From Wurfbainia villosa (lineage: Eukaryota; Streptophyta; Magnoliopsida; Zingiberales; Zingiberaceae), in the NCBI GenBank assembly GCA_025175895.1, contig CM046000.1, positions 68,724,720 through 68,788,719 of the forward strand: a stretch of 64,000 nt of DNA. The letters run 5' to 3'. Made by a program: the position numbers and the translations under genes. The notes beneath the pieces were generated by a model. The model worked only from the letters and a program-made list of their open reading frames with translations. It made no database searches and was not told the DNA's origin. Position 1 is the stretch's first letter. Every line of letters begins with the position of its first letter. Below, piece by piece: positions 21,401-33,731 of the stretch.

Positions 21401-24400
21401 TGTCATTCTATTTCCTCAGACACTTTGGTATTTGATACTGGGTGTGGCTCACATATATGTAATGACATACATGGGCTAAGGAATAGAAGAAGACTCATCA
21501 AGGGGAGAGTCAAATTTACGTGTTGGGAATGGAGCAACGGTTGCTGCACTCGCCATCGGAATGTATTTGTTGGAACTCCCTGTAGGACTTGTCTTAGAAC
21601 TGGACAATTGCTTTTATGTTCCTTCATTGATAAAGAACATCATTTCTATTTCGTGTTTAAATAGAAATGGGTACCATTTGACTTTTAGTGACAATTGTTG
21701 TTACATAACTTTGAATGGAGTTCTTTATGGGACTGGAACTTTAAGCAATGGTGTTTATACGTTGGACGTATCCAGTGACATTTTCAATATCGAAGCGAGC
21801 AACACGCGTGCTCGAAAGGATAATCAAATAGACTCCTATATGTGGCATTGTCGTCTTGGCCATATAAGCAAGAAATGCATGTTCGAATTACACCGATGTG
21901 GAATTCTGGAATCGTTTGAATTGGATTCATACGATACATGCGAATCATGCTTAAAAGGCAAGATGACTAAGTTACCCTGGAAAGGTGAGCAGTGGGAGAG
22001 TTACTAGGATTGGTACATACTGATGTATGTGGACCTATGTAAACTCAAGCATTAGGAGGCTATAGCTACTTCATTACCTTCACCGATGATCACTCACGGT
22101 TTGGGTATGTGTTCTTGATGAAACACAAGTCTGAAGCCTTTGAAAGGTTCAAAGAATTCAGAAATGAAGTAGAGAAACAACATGACAAAAGTATTAAAAT
22201 ACTTCGATCGGATCGAGGTGGTGAATACTTAAGTCAAGAGTTTCTTGATTATCTAAGAGACACTGGTATATTGTCTCAATGGACTCCGCCATATACACCA
22301 CAGCATAATGGTGTATCTGAGAGGCGTAACCGGACCTTGTTGGACATGGTCAGGTCAATGATGAATCATGCGACTCTTCCCAAGTCCTTTTGGGGCTATG
22401 CACTTCAGACATCTGTTTACTTGTTAAACAGAATGCCTACCAAGGTAGTCTCAACTACTCCATATGAGATATGGAATGGTAAGAAACCTCATGTATCTTA
22501 CTTGAAGATATGGGGTTGTCCTGCTTATGTGAGCGCGGTATGTCGGACAAATTGGATGCTAAGTCGATAAATGTCTATTTATTGGATACCCTAAGGAAAC
22601 AAGGGTTACCAATTCTATCATCTGTGGAACAAAAGGTGTTTGTTTGAGGCATCTTTGTGTTTCTAGAGAAAGAGTTTCTCTTGCAAGAAAATAGTGGGAG
22701 TGTCGTCAAGCTTGAGGAGGCTCGAGAGACTCAAATAGACATTGATGAGATACCTGGTGAAGCACAACAGCCGACAACTCATAGTGATGAGCAATCGACT
22801 GGACCTATTGTAACACCACATCTTCGTAGATCTGGTAGAACACGCAATATTCCTGAGAGATATGGATTTCTCGTAAGTGAATCGAGCGACGTGTTACTCA
22901 TTGATGATGAGAGCCTACAGTTATGAAGAAGTCTTGACAAGTTGAGAAAGGGATAAGTGGCTTGGTGCCATGAAGTCGGAAATGGATTCCATGTATGAAA
23001 ACCAAGTTTGGAACTTGGTTGACCCACTGAAGGCATAAAGCCTATAGGGTGCAAGTGGGTTTTCAAGAAGAAAACCGACATGGATGGTAATGTGATTACC
23101 TATAAGGCTAGATTGGTGGCGAAGGATATCGTCAAAAACAAGGTGTTGATTATGGCGAAACCTATTACTTTGTAGCTATGCTTAAATCCATTCGGATGCT
23201 CACGGCCATAGCGGCTCATTATGATTATGAGATATGGCGGATGGATGTAAGCGACTTTCCTTAAATGGAAACACCTCGAGGACGTGTATATGATACAGCC
23301 TGAGGGTTTCACATCGGTTGATAAAACCAAGGTATGCAAATTGCGACGGTCCATTTATGGATTGAAGCAAGCATCCAGGAGCTGGAATATCCATTTTGAT
23401 GAGATAATCAAAAAGTTTGATTTCTCACAAAATCCAGACGAACCTTGTGTGTACAAGAAGGTTAGTGGGAGTGCAGTCGTATTCCTAGTATTGTATGTCG
23501 ATGACATACTACTTATAGGAAACGATGTTTCAATCTTACAGTCAGTGAAGGTTTGGTTATCCAAGACATTCTCCATGAAAGGCCTTGGAGAAGCAACCTA
23601 CATCCTCGGGATTAAGATCTATAGAGATAGATCGAAACGATTGCTTGGTCTTTCGTAGTCTACATATATAGACCGAGTGCTAAAAAGGTTTAGCATGTCG
23701 GAATCAAAGAAAGGTTTCTTACCCATCAGGCATGGGGTACACCTTTCGAAGTCTATGTGTCCGCGCATAGAAGATGAGAGGATTTGCATGAGTAAGATTC
23801 CCTATGCATCCGCAATAGGATCTATCATGTATGCTATGTTATGTACAAGGCCCGATGTATCGTACGCTCTGAGTGTCACGAGCAGATACCAGTCCGATCC
23901 AGGAATGGATCATTGGGCGGCTGTTAAGACGATCCTTAAGTACTTAAGAAGAACTAAGAATGTGTTCCTAATATATGGAGAAGGGTACATGGTGATACGT
24001 GGGTATACGGATGTCAGCTCCAGACAGACAAGGATGATTCCATGTCTTAGTCTGAGTATGTATTCACCTGGAATGGAGGCGCAATAAGTTGGAAAGGTTC
24101 CAAGCTTGACACTATAGCGGATTCTGCCACTAAGGCAGAATACATTGCAGCTTTGGAAGCAGCAAAGGAAGCGGTTTGGATCAAGAAGTTCATCTCTGAA
24201 CTTGATGTGGTCTCATCAATGCTCCAAACATGTGCTTCGCCGCTATCATCTTATCAGAGAGATCATCAGTAGGAACGAAATACAAATCGAGAAAATTCCC
24301 ACTGAAAGGAACTTAGCGGATCCCTTGACTAAGGCATTACCTCAAAATAAGTTTGAGGGTCATGTTCGAGCTTATGGTATTGGATACCGTAGCGATTGGC

Positions 24401-24405
24401 ATTAG
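21401..24405 (+). pseudogene. Pol of M: protease, integrase, RT, RNase H, broken
   Basis: The protease active site DTGCGSHIC starts at 21434; a one-base insertion near 21512 shifts the frame. The pre-integrase finger (MWHCRLGH...CESCLKGK) is at 21840-21980. The integrase triad is D in HTDVCGP (22022), D in RSDRGGEY and E in VSERRNR, with 35 residues between the last two; a TAA interrupts near 22039 and a frameshift follows at about 22535. The RT (23000-23660) has SIYGLKQASRSW and an intact YVDDILL box, followed by a TAG near 23657. RNase H has LCTRPDVSYAL and ATKAEYIAALEAAKEAVW, but a frameshift near 24010 and a deletion near 24220 remove the CDN.GA core. It ends with NLADPLTKALP...SDWH and TAG at 24403. 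Confidence 0.9.
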
Positions 24406-24408
24406 GCC

Positions 24409-24419
24409 AAGTGGGAGTC
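24409..24419 (+). other. Polypurine tract of M
   Basis: AAGTGGGAGTC lies immediately before the 3' LTR start and just after the pol stop. Confidence 0.88.
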
Positions 24420-26631
24420 TGTTAGTAATATATGAGAGATGTCCTAAGGCAATCGCCTTATGTATGAACCATTTATATGATAAATGAAGATTCACTATTT
24501 GAGTATACATGTTTTATGTATTTTATTGGATCTTAAACTCATTTACTGAATGCCCACGATACGATTCACAGCATGAGAGAATTTGTGATTGGATGACAAC
24601 TAGTGAGTATCTCTACATGTGTAATTGTGATGTATCGGAATTATCCCTAGTCGATGAATTGATGGATTTGGACACCATCAATTCTGTCGAGACTAGCACG
24701 AGGTATACTCCTTGGTGTATCCAAGCAGCTGATTCTCACTGGCTGGAGACATAGTGATGTCCGGAGTTAATCGTGGATGCTAGTTATGGTAAATAGTTCA
24801 TTGGAGTGACCAGCCGTAAGACTTCATATGGTTCTCTGCATATATAGATATGTCAATGAAGTTCTTACTATAGCTTAAGTGCGATGTTCCTTTGACTTGC
24901 GGTATTCAAGTCATCTTGATCATGGAGACTTATGCTTTGACATCTTAAGCAAACATCTCTGAGGAGATGTGGACCCGGGATGATTGGGTATAAGTCGAAG
25001 TGATCGAAGGTGTTTGAATAGCCTATAAAGGATTCACCACTCCTTGCGAGGAGATGTATACCCATGGCCTCTCGTCGGATTGTTACTAAAGTCTTTGGCC
25101 AAAGTATTACATGTTTAGAGTAAGGTACTCTTCGATACATGTGGAGTAACTAGAATCCGTAGGACGAGGAAATGATACTTGGGCTAGGTGTGACGTAGTC
25201 AGCCTAGTGGGGACTGACACAATAGACCATGTCCTGAACCAAGTGGGTATAAGATGAGTGAAGGGAATGGGGCACGATTCATTCGAGCTACTGAAGGGTT
25301 TCAGAAATAGTTCTGGATCAACCGTTGATCTTTTCGGTTAATTGGGGATCATGATGTACTACTAGGTGCCACTCATGATCGTTCTATAATTAATGGTTAA
25401 TTATAGACGGCCAACATAAACCGAGAACCTATTTGGTCACACGCACAACGAGTATAATCCAAAGGATTTAAAACGAGCTTGAGAATGGTATTCTCAGACC
25501 GAGAGAAACTATGTTTGGTTGGACCAAACATAAAGCGAGCATGAAATTGTTTCAGTCGCAATGGAAGCGTGGATGGGCTGTGTCTTATGAAGACATAATG
25601 GATGGACCAAAATGGTTTGGTTCTAATCCAATGGATGAGAATAAACCAAAGGGTTTGGTTTATTTTAATCGAATGAACCAAAAGTTGGTTCGGTTCGTTT
25701 TAACTTAAAATAAACCATCATGGTTTGGTTTATTTTAACTTATCTTAATGGAGCGGGTTAACGGGCTTTATGGATATGATCCATTAACCATTAAGAGAAT
25801 TAGTTCTCTATAAAATAGGGCTTAAACCCTAACCCTAAAGCTAATGAAGTTTTGGCCGCCCAACCCTAGCCTCCTTTTGTTGTTGCCGCCCAACATGGTG
25901 TTGCCGCCAACTTCATGGAGCTGCTGCCACCTCCTTGCCGCCGGCATCCAAGCTTCAGCCGGCGATGCTCCGGCGACCCTCTGGTGATCTCTTGTGGGTT
26001 CGGTGATAAGGTGAGCTCCACATCTCCTTTGGCCGGCCTCTAATCCTCCACCAAAAGCTGTCCAGTTTTTCTGGACAGCTTGTTTCTTTGTTGTCGGAGC
26101 GTCGTTTGGACGACGGTTAGTGCTCCGACAGCGGCTAACTTACCGGGGATTTGATCTCTGGTAATCCTCTGAGGTGGAGGATGAAGGATTCGTCAAACGG
26201 TTGACGAATACCTCTCCGGAGAATCGAGTTTTGAGGACTCGGTTTTGGATCCGAATTTGGATTCGGATTGTGATCATCTCTCGATCACGTCGTCTTCAAC
26301 ACGAGGCTAGTAACCCGTACGAAGACGAAGCTCGTGGCTTAGCGAAGTCATCCCGAGGATCTCGGCGTGGATACGGATAGAGACGATTCTTACGAGGATC
26401 GTTCCGGTTGATGCCGTTCCCGCTATACGTCATACGAAAGGTATAACGTAGATAAATTTCCTTTTATTGCAAATTTTAATTTACGGTTATGTCTACACTT
26501 GTTGTAATATGCATGCGTGTGTTTTGTGTGTTGTAATAAATATAGATTTATTATTTTTAATTGCTTCCGCTGTGCTCATGTTTGCGAAACATGATCGAAC
26601 ACACACACGCCGCGGTGCCGGAAACCCAACA
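24420..26631 (+). repeat. 3' LTR of M
   Basis: It is 2212 bp, collinear with 17096-19307 and with the N LTR. It ends CCCAACA followed by the second CACGG duplication. Confidence 0.93.
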
Positions 26632-26636
26632 CACGG

Positions 26637-27774
26637 ATCGAGCTCTAAAGAGCCCTAGTGATGCACACGCACTCACTAATGATAAACACTCCTTCTCGAC
26701 ACAAGTCGGAGGCGGAGAAACCCCTTACAATAAATCTTACAACAGTAAGAATGAAATACAAGCAATATACAATGTAAATATGAAATACAAGTAAAGAAAA
26801 GACTTTACAACACTTGTTTTGATTGCTTGGTTGCTTGCTTGCACTTGGAGACCTGATTTGCACCAACAAATCACCCCAATAGCCCTCAAGAACCGATTGC
26901 TTTTTCCTCCATCATGAGCTCCATATATAGCTTCATCCTGTGCTAGAAAAAGTCTATCAGTCGACTGATCGGGACCATCAGTCGACTGATGCCACTGTTG
27001 TCGTGAGACAACGGCTAGTTCCACGTTGGATAAGTCCAACGGAACTACCATCAGTCGACTGATTGTGACCATCAGTCGACTGATGGAGTCCTCACTCGAC
27101 CAGTCGAGTCTCGACTCCATTCTGTGGCCGAATTCTCGAGCACCCGATCGGTGATCACGCGATCGATCATTGCTCGACATCACCATCGATCAGCCAACCT
27201 ATGGCGATCGCAGGCCATAACCCGCAGTCAAACCCTAGTTGACTCGGTCCAGTCGACTGCCACACGGCACCAGTCGACTGGCACACCTCAAACATGAGGT
27301 TTTAACTCAAGTATGGTTCCCCCATACTTGCTAGACCACCCTTAGCCTAGACCTAAGCCTTCTAGCCACCTCCATCAGCCTCACGCCTCTCGGATCCCTC
27401 CAAGTCATCCATGACTTGTTCATCCATCGCGCTAGCCTTCAGGTGCTTCCGTCGGCTATGTCATGCTAACGGTGTCTACACCGCCAAGGCACATTGGACT
27501 TACGCCGCCAAGACTCCGCTTGGACTTTATGCCGCCAATATCAATCTCCTTGGACTTCAAATGCCAACCCATGTTGGACTTTCCATGCCAAGACCATGCT
27601 TAGACTTTCCTTGCCAACTCATGTTGGACTTTCCATTTGCCAAGACCCATGCTTGGACTTTACTTGACAATTATATTGTCATATGTTTTTGTCGAAACAT
27701 CAAAACACATCAAAACATCACTCGAGCCAAACTCGAGTCTTGGTCAATCGTGACCTGGGCCGATTGCACCAACA
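26637..27774 (-). repeat. 5' LTR of G, U3-side part
   Basis: It continues the LTR broken at 17095, matching 11645-12788. It contains the second copy of the palindrome array (26958-27280) and TATATA at 26924. It ends CACCAACA, followed by AAATC, the far TSD of G. Confidence 0.92.
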
Positions 27775-27779
27775 AAATC

Positions 27780-29280
27780 CCTATATCTTGTTTCCACCAC
27801 TTAAAGAGAAGAAGAAGGGGTCTTTGGATACCGGCCAAGGACTAGGAAAGGCCTGTGGCCGCCGACCACCAAAGGAGAGGAAGAAGAAAGCAAACTACTT
27901 CCTTATTTGGTGCCTCCCAAGCCTCCTAAACCCTAAGCCTCCAAACCCTAATCCTTGCTCTCCTCATGGCCGGCCATGGAAGTGGGGAAGAAGATTATGA
28001 TGAGCACAAGACAAGGTAGAGGGAAGATGGAAGGAACCGTCCACACATTAAGAAGAAGAAGAAAAACTCCTCCATGAGTTGTTGCCCACCCATAAGCTCC
28101 CAAAACCCTAGCCACCCAAACCTAATCCTAAACCAACTAGGATTCCTAACCTCCAAAGGAAGCAAACCCTAATCCCCTTAAGCCATCATCATCTTGCCAC
28201 CCACTTCATGAACACTATTTATAGAGTTAGGCTCAAGCCATGATTTAATCTCCTCCATTGGTTCTAGGGATTTAATCTCAACCGTCGGATCTAGAGATTT
28301 AATTTCAACCGTCAGATCTAGAGATTTAATCTCTACCTTTGGATCGAGAGTTTTGATTTCATCCATTGGATATAAGCTTCATGAGGTGTTAATAGGCTAC
28401 ATTAGGGACCATGAGGAGGAGTTGAATCTTGGCCACCGATGGATCAAGCCCACATAAAGTCCGATCCACTAATGATGATCCAATCCACTAAAGGATCATC
28501 ATTGATCTACCTCACCAACCCCCATATGATAATATGTGATCCATATATTATTTGTACATTTTCTCCCCGTGTTTAAGATCTCAAATGTCTGTCGATTAAT
28601 TAATTTACTGACCATTAATTAATCAACATCTAACTCCTTGAGTAGTACCACTTAACCTTTTCATCATGCCGGACCAAGTCCACCTGCAGGGTTTACATGA
28701 TGAACCTTATGAGCTCCTCAAGGGGACATCATCATTCTAATATATAGGACACGGTTTCCTCCTATAATCAACGACACACCATATAAATAATATTATCTCC
28801 CAACTTACCGAGCCTATCAATTTAATCTATAAATCTCGCCCATTGGTAAATCAAAGAGATGACTACTAAGTATATGTGCTCGTTATTATATCGGGATTAA
28901 GAGCATGTACATAATAATATCTGAGGTCCGATTCGATAATGTAGTCAACAATAAATCGAATCACCTCTAAGTCGGTCCTGCTCAATACACACAAAGTACA
29001 CTAGTGTGATTCTATGGTCAAGACAAACCAATACCAAATCACACTACAACCATTTCGATGGTTTGTCCAAAGTCATCTCGGTTGTGAGCCTTTACTTATA
29101 CTTTACAAGGAGCCGATAACATGATCTCCCGTGTGACACCACACACCATGTTATCTACAATGTAATGTATTAGACAATATTGCATAACCATATAAATATG
29201 CAAACAATTATCATGTGATTCTTATTTCAAAAATAAAGATGTTTATACAAAAGATAGATTTTTCAGTATACATCCCTACA
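27780..29280 (-). repeat. 3' LTR of E, U3-side part
   Basis: It resumes the E LTR after G and runs to the terminus (minus-strand TGTAGGGATGTATACTG). On the minus strand it has TATAAATA at 28216-28223, the 27-bp minisatellite with about five units (28250-28370) and several AAACCCTAA telo-boxes downstream (27925-28165). It is about 290 bp longer than the 5' LTR, which has a deletion at about 38243. Confidence 0.9.
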
Positions 29281-29291
29281 ATCACCCACTT
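29281..29291 (-). other. Polypurine tract of E
   Basis: AAGTGGGTGAT on the minus strand, adjacent to the 3' LTR. The sister F has AAGTGGGAGAT at 57643. Confidence 0.85.
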
Positions 29292-29299
29292 ATACTAAA

Positions 29300-30551
29300 A
29301 GACTATGCTGTCCTCATACTGCCATACATCTGATTCCCCTTCCCTCCACATGCCTATCAAAGCTCTCGCTAGAAGGGCCTTAGTGAAAGGGTCTACCAGG
29401 TCATCCTCTGATGCAATCTAGGTGACAGCAACTTCTACCTCCATTACGATTTCTCGTGTCAGGTGGCACTTGTGCTCTATGTGATTACTTGCCTTATGGG
29501 CTCGTGGTTCCTTCGAGTTTGCTACTGCACCATTATTATCACAATAAATTGTGATAGTACTGGGCAAACTAGGAATCACATCCAAGTCCATCAGGAAGTT
29601 CCTAAGCCATACAACTTCTTTGGCCGCCTCAGAGGCTGCCACATACTCAACTTCCATGGTAGAGTCTGCCATGCATTTCTGCTTGACACTCCTCCATACA
29701 ATGGCTCCACCTCCCAAAGTAAAGACAAAACCTGAGGTAGACTTACTATTATCCCTATTTGATTGGAAGTCAGAATCCGTGTAACCCACAGGGAGTAATT
29801 GATCTGCCCGGTAAACCAGCATATAATCCCTAGTCCTTCTCAGGTACTTCAATATATGCTTTATCGCAGTCCAATGTCCCTGTCCTGGATTACTCTGATA
29901 TCTACTGACCATGCCCATGGCAAAGCAGATATCTGGTCTCGTAAATAACATCGCATACATGAGGCTTCCTACTGTCGAAGCATAAGGAACCGCCTTCATC
30001 TCCTTTATCTCCTCAGATGATCTAGGACACATCTCCTTAGATAAAGGAACTCCATGCTTGAAAGATAGAAAACCCTTCTTGGAGTTCTGCATGCTAAAAC
30101 GATCCAAAATCGTGTCTATGTATGAGGCTTGGGATAAGCACAACATCGTTTTCCTGCGATCCCTTATAACCTTGATCCCAAGGATGTGTCCCACCTCTCC
30201 CAAGTCCTTCATATCAAACTGTTTAGACAACCATACCCTTACGTCCGATAACACCTTGATATTGTTGTCAATCAACAAAATGTCATCTACATATAGTACA
30301 AGAAATACCACTACATTTCCGTCACATCTCTTGTATACACAAGACTCATCCGGACTTTGAATAAATCCATAAGACTGGATCACCTCATCAAAGCAGATGT
30401 TCCAATACCTCGAAGCTTGTTTCAATCCATAAATGGACCGATTAAGCTTACATACAAGATGCTCTTTGCCCTTAGAAATGAATCCCTCTGGTTGCTTCAT
30501 GTAGATGTTTTCCTCAAGGCTTCCATTAAGGAAAGCTGTCTTGACATCCAT
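29300..30551 (-). pseudogene. RT and RNase H of E, long open frame
   Basis: The 377-codon stretch 29418-30551 starts MDVKTAFLNGSLEENIYM. It includes SIYGLKQASRYW, the intact RT box YVDDILL, and the RNase H blocks LFTRPDICFAM, GYTDSDFQSN, MADSTMEVEYVAASEAAKE and YCDNNGAVANSKEPRAH. It ends prematurely at a TAG near 29418, after which the usual tail (ASEDDLVDPFTKAL) is still readable. Upstream, a TAG replaces the codon before MDVK. This is the best preserved enzymatic block in the window: the stretch itself has no stop and all RT/RH motif residues I can name are present. It could not be translated as part of gag-pol because of the flanking stops. Confidence 0.9.
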
Positions 30552-32340
30552 CTACCACACCTCATAATCCATATGAGCTGCTATGTATAAGAGAATCCGG
30601 ATAGACTTAAGCATGGCTATCGGCGAAAAGGTCTCCTCATAATCGATATCCTCTTTCTGAGTATACCCCTTTACAACAAGCCTCGCTTTGATGGTCTCAA
30701 CCTTTCCATCTATTCCTCTCTTTCTCTTGTAGATCCACTTGCATCCAATGGTTTTTACACCATCAGGTGGTTCTACTAGCTCCCAGACCTGATTTGAATC
30801 CATAGATTCAATCTCAGCATTCATTGCACTTTGCCAAGATACTGCATCTTTATATTCGATTGCCTCGTCATATGTCCAGGGATCAGGTTCATGTTCACCA
30901 GGGACCAAATCAGAAGATTCTCTCAAGAACATGAATCTATCAGGCTGTCTCACAACCCTCCCACTACGATGAGGTATCACCTGTATATCCTCTGTGACAC
31001 GCGGTGCAGTGACATGTGGTATATCCTCTTGTACCGGTGGTAGTAAAGAAGTGACTTCCCCTTTTAACTCCTCTAGAACAATTTTACTCTTGGGCTTGTG
31101 GCTTATCACATAGTCTTCCTCTAGAAATCTGGCGTTCGTGCTAACGATCACCCTCTGATCTCTAGGACTATAAAATAAATCACCCTTCGTTCCTCTAGGA
31201 TAGCCAACGAACAAGCGCACTTTTGTACGAGGTTGCAACTTACTAGCATCTGCTTTCAGCACATGTGATGGACTCCCCATATCCGAATATGTCTTAGACT
31301 AGGCTTTCGCCCAGTCCACAACTCTGTGGGAGTAGAAGGCACTGATTTAGATGGAACCAAGTTCAGAATGTACACCGTCGTATCTAGGGCGTATCCCCAG
31401 AACGAATCTGACAAGTCAGAATAACTCATCATCGATCTAACCATCTCCATAAGAGTCCTATTCCTTCGCTCTGCTACACCATTCTGCTGGGGTGTGCCAG
31501 GTGCACTCAATTGGGATTGAATCCCAGCCTCTGATAAGTAGTTCCTAAACTCTCCCAAGAGGTACTCTCCACCACGATCAGATCGTAGTGTCATCCATAT
31601 CATGAATAATCGTCTATGAAAGAGACGAAATATTCAAGACCACCTCTAGCTTGGATAGACATAGGACCACACAAATCAAAATGAACCAATTCTAACACAT
31701 CTTTGGCTCTATACCCCTTGGCCTTAAAAGGCCTCTTGGTCATCTTACTCTCCAAGCAAGATTCACAGGTTGGGAGATCCTCCACCACTAATGAACCCAA
31801 AGGTCCATCAGCTATCAACCTTCGAATTCTTCTTAGGTTAATGTGACCAAGCCTAAGATGCCAAAGATATGTTTGGCTCATCTTCGAAGGTTCTTTTCTC
31901 TTATTGGAATTAGAAGATGAGTTATTAACTTCAATTTGCATCGTGGGAGGTTGTGGTTCATGTGTATACAAATTTCCTATCAATGTACCTGAACAAATAT
32001 TCTCCCTATTCCTTTTTATAACGACTCTGTCATTAAAGGAAATAGAATATCCATCCATAAACAATTTAGAAACTGAAATTAAATTCTTTCTAAATAAAGG
32101 TACATAAAAGAAATTTTCCAGAACCTAAGTTTTATTTTTCTCAAGAGATAAATAAAACTTCTCCCACTACAATAGCTGCTACCTTCATGGCATTGCCCAA
32201 GTAAATGGTAATCTCCCCTTTAGCTAGTCGTCGGGTTTCCTGGAACCCCTGCAAAGTGTTGTAGACATGATTAGTGGCTTTCGTATCTACACTCTAGGTG
32301 CCGGTAGATAACATCGCTAATCATGTTTCAACGACTAGTC
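30552..32340 (-). pseudogene. Protease, integrase and RT N-terminus of E, broken
   Basis: From right to left: the protease site reads DTK instead of DTG (32279-32287), with a TAG just before it. The pre-integrase finger is intact (YLWHLRLGH...CESCLESK). Integrase has HFDLCGP then FIDDYS, after which about 120 bp present in sister F are deleted and reading resumes at LRSDRGGEYLLGEF in another frame; AERRNR carries the catalytic Glu. A frameshift near 31270 precedes the block MGSPSHVLKADASK. The linker (RSGRVVRQPDRF) and RT N-terminus (IGCKWIYKRKRGIDGK, RILLYIAAHMDYEVW) follow. Protease mutation and integrase deletion make E non-autonomous. Confidence 0.88.
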
Positions 32341-32369
32341 CAAAGGATATATCTTTGTTCTATTTCAGA

Positions 32370-32695
32370 CTGGGACAGTCCTTCTTCCAATGTCCATCCT
32401 TCTTGCAAGTGAAGTACTTGCCTTTCGGCTTCTTCACTCCTCCCTAAGATCCTCCCACCACCTTTGCTCCACCTTGTTTCTCCTTCTTCTTGCCTTTCGG
32501 CTTAGAAGTAGAAACCTTTTTGAGCAACCATGGCTTGAGGACACTCTTCGAAGAGTGCATACTTGTACTCCTTAGCATATAAGACAATATCTAGATTCTT
32601 TTCCAATCAACATTATTTGGGTACAGTAAGTTTATTTCCTTTATTATCATAGTAAGTGGACTGAAAGTCATTTTTGAAAATCCTAAGAATCACAT
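32370..32695 (-). pseudogene. Gag remnant of E with large internal deletion
   Basis: The start MTFSPLTMIIKGNKLTVP is readable near 32690, in a position where F has lost its ATG. After about 40 residues the reading jumps from the segment equivalent to YVLLEEC in F to AQKVSTSKPKGKKK, so roughly 480 bp of capsid sequence are missing. The zinc knuckle survives as CKKDGHWKKDC with Tyr-Phe-Thr before it (KYFTCKKDGHWKKDC). Several stops follow. Confidence 0.82.
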
Positions 32696-33716
32696 AGATC
32701 ATTACTGTAGATTTCAAAAAATTATTGATTCCTCAAACAATAAAATTTCAAAATCAACCAACACCTCAAAACATCGAGAATATCGTATGCCACGATAGTG
32801 TGGACATATACGAATTCTATATTTGTAAGAGGAGGTTTTACCCATTAATTTTACTATCTTGTCAACCTAACTTTTTGACAAGTAAAATTAATAGTTGGTT
32901 TCTCTTCGGCCCTACAAATAAAAGCAGTGACTCCGATGGGGAGGATACTTATATTTGTATCTAAGTGTTCACCATTACTTGGTACCAAGCTAATTATCTC
33001 GGGTTATGTGCCTTACGATGGGCAAGTACACACGCTCCTTAATAATTTCCTATAACCATATTCGACCTTGTGATCTGCAAACAAACTCATCCGATGGGAA
33101 GGAAGGCACTCAGAGCCGACGCACAAGTTTGTTTGCATCACTTGTCAAATCGTAATGGAGGCCGTGGGAATTTATAAAAATATCCCTCTCCCACTTAGTA
33201 ATTTGAAAATGAGGAATTTTCTAGGATACGACATGCATATCAAACAATAAGCAATAAATATGAAAAATAAATTATTTTCCAACTATTATGGCTTTTGTCT
33301 TCAATATGTCTCTCGTCGCACCGCCTTCTCATCCGGTCCTCCTACGCCATGTACAAGCCATCCGGAGATCCGAGCCGAGACTAAAACCTATTTTAATTTA
33401 CATCCATCGATCCTATACTCCACGAGGGAGTGTACATGAAATCTAGATCGAAAGTAAAATAAAATAAAGAGTGGCTAAACAATGTCGTATCTAATTTACA
33501 AAAAATCAAATACTAGCCTCGTCAACCCTGAGGATTCAACAAAATAAATATTTACACACATACAATCACATACACACATATGGCCATAATAGTCGGATCT
33601 TATGCCTGCAACCAAAGAGTTAAACTACGCATATCCTACTATTATCCGACACATATAATATATGAAAAAGTGCATAAAAATTAACCGAATCCTAAAAACA
33701 CAAAACCGGAAACCTT
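32696..33716 (-). other. Untranslated leader of E with repeated-loop hairpins
   Basis: About 1 kb lies between PBS and gag. TCCCCATCGGA-type apical motifs appear at 32932-32942 and about 33090-33100 (reverse complement on the plus strand), with a degenerate one at about 33013. One has long arms 33070-33087 and 33126-33141. F carries the same three positions with better matches. Confidence 0.7.
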
Positions 33717-33729
33717 GGCTCTGATACCA
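33717..33729 (-). other. Primer-binding site of E
   Basis: TGGTATCAGAGCC on the minus strand, two bases after the LTR terminus CCTTCA. Confidence 0.92.
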
Positions 33730-33731
33730 AT

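Larger units (their letters stand above)
17096..26631 (+). mobile_element. Element M: structurally complete Angela/Tork-like Ty1/copia retrotransposon
   Basis: TSD CACGG flanks it perfectly (17091-17095, 26632-26636). The LTRs are 17096-19307 and 24420-26631, both 2212 bp, TG...CA (TGTTAGTAA...CCCAACA). PBS, leader, gag, protease, integrase, RT, RNase H and PPT occur in copia order. It is the innermost and so the youngest insertion of the nest, yet every domain block has a frameshift or stop. The LTRs differ at scattered sites (seven in the first ~185 bp). A sister copy, N, begins at 60422. Confidence 0.93.
11463..27774 (-). mobile_element. Element G: gag-only LTR retrotransposon inserted in the E 3' LTR
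   Basis: TSD AAATC is perfect (11458-11462, 27775-27779). The LTRs are 11463-12788 (3', 1326 bp) and 16914-17095 plus 26637-27774 (5', 1320 bp, split by M). On the minus strand the element runs LTR, PBS, gag, long non-coding tail, PPT, LTR. There is no protease, integrase or RT. The gag end, the PPT AAAAAGGGGGAGAT and the palindrome-rich U3 all resemble H, so G is a second gag-only family. Dependence on pol supplied in trans is inferred. Confidence 0.88.
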
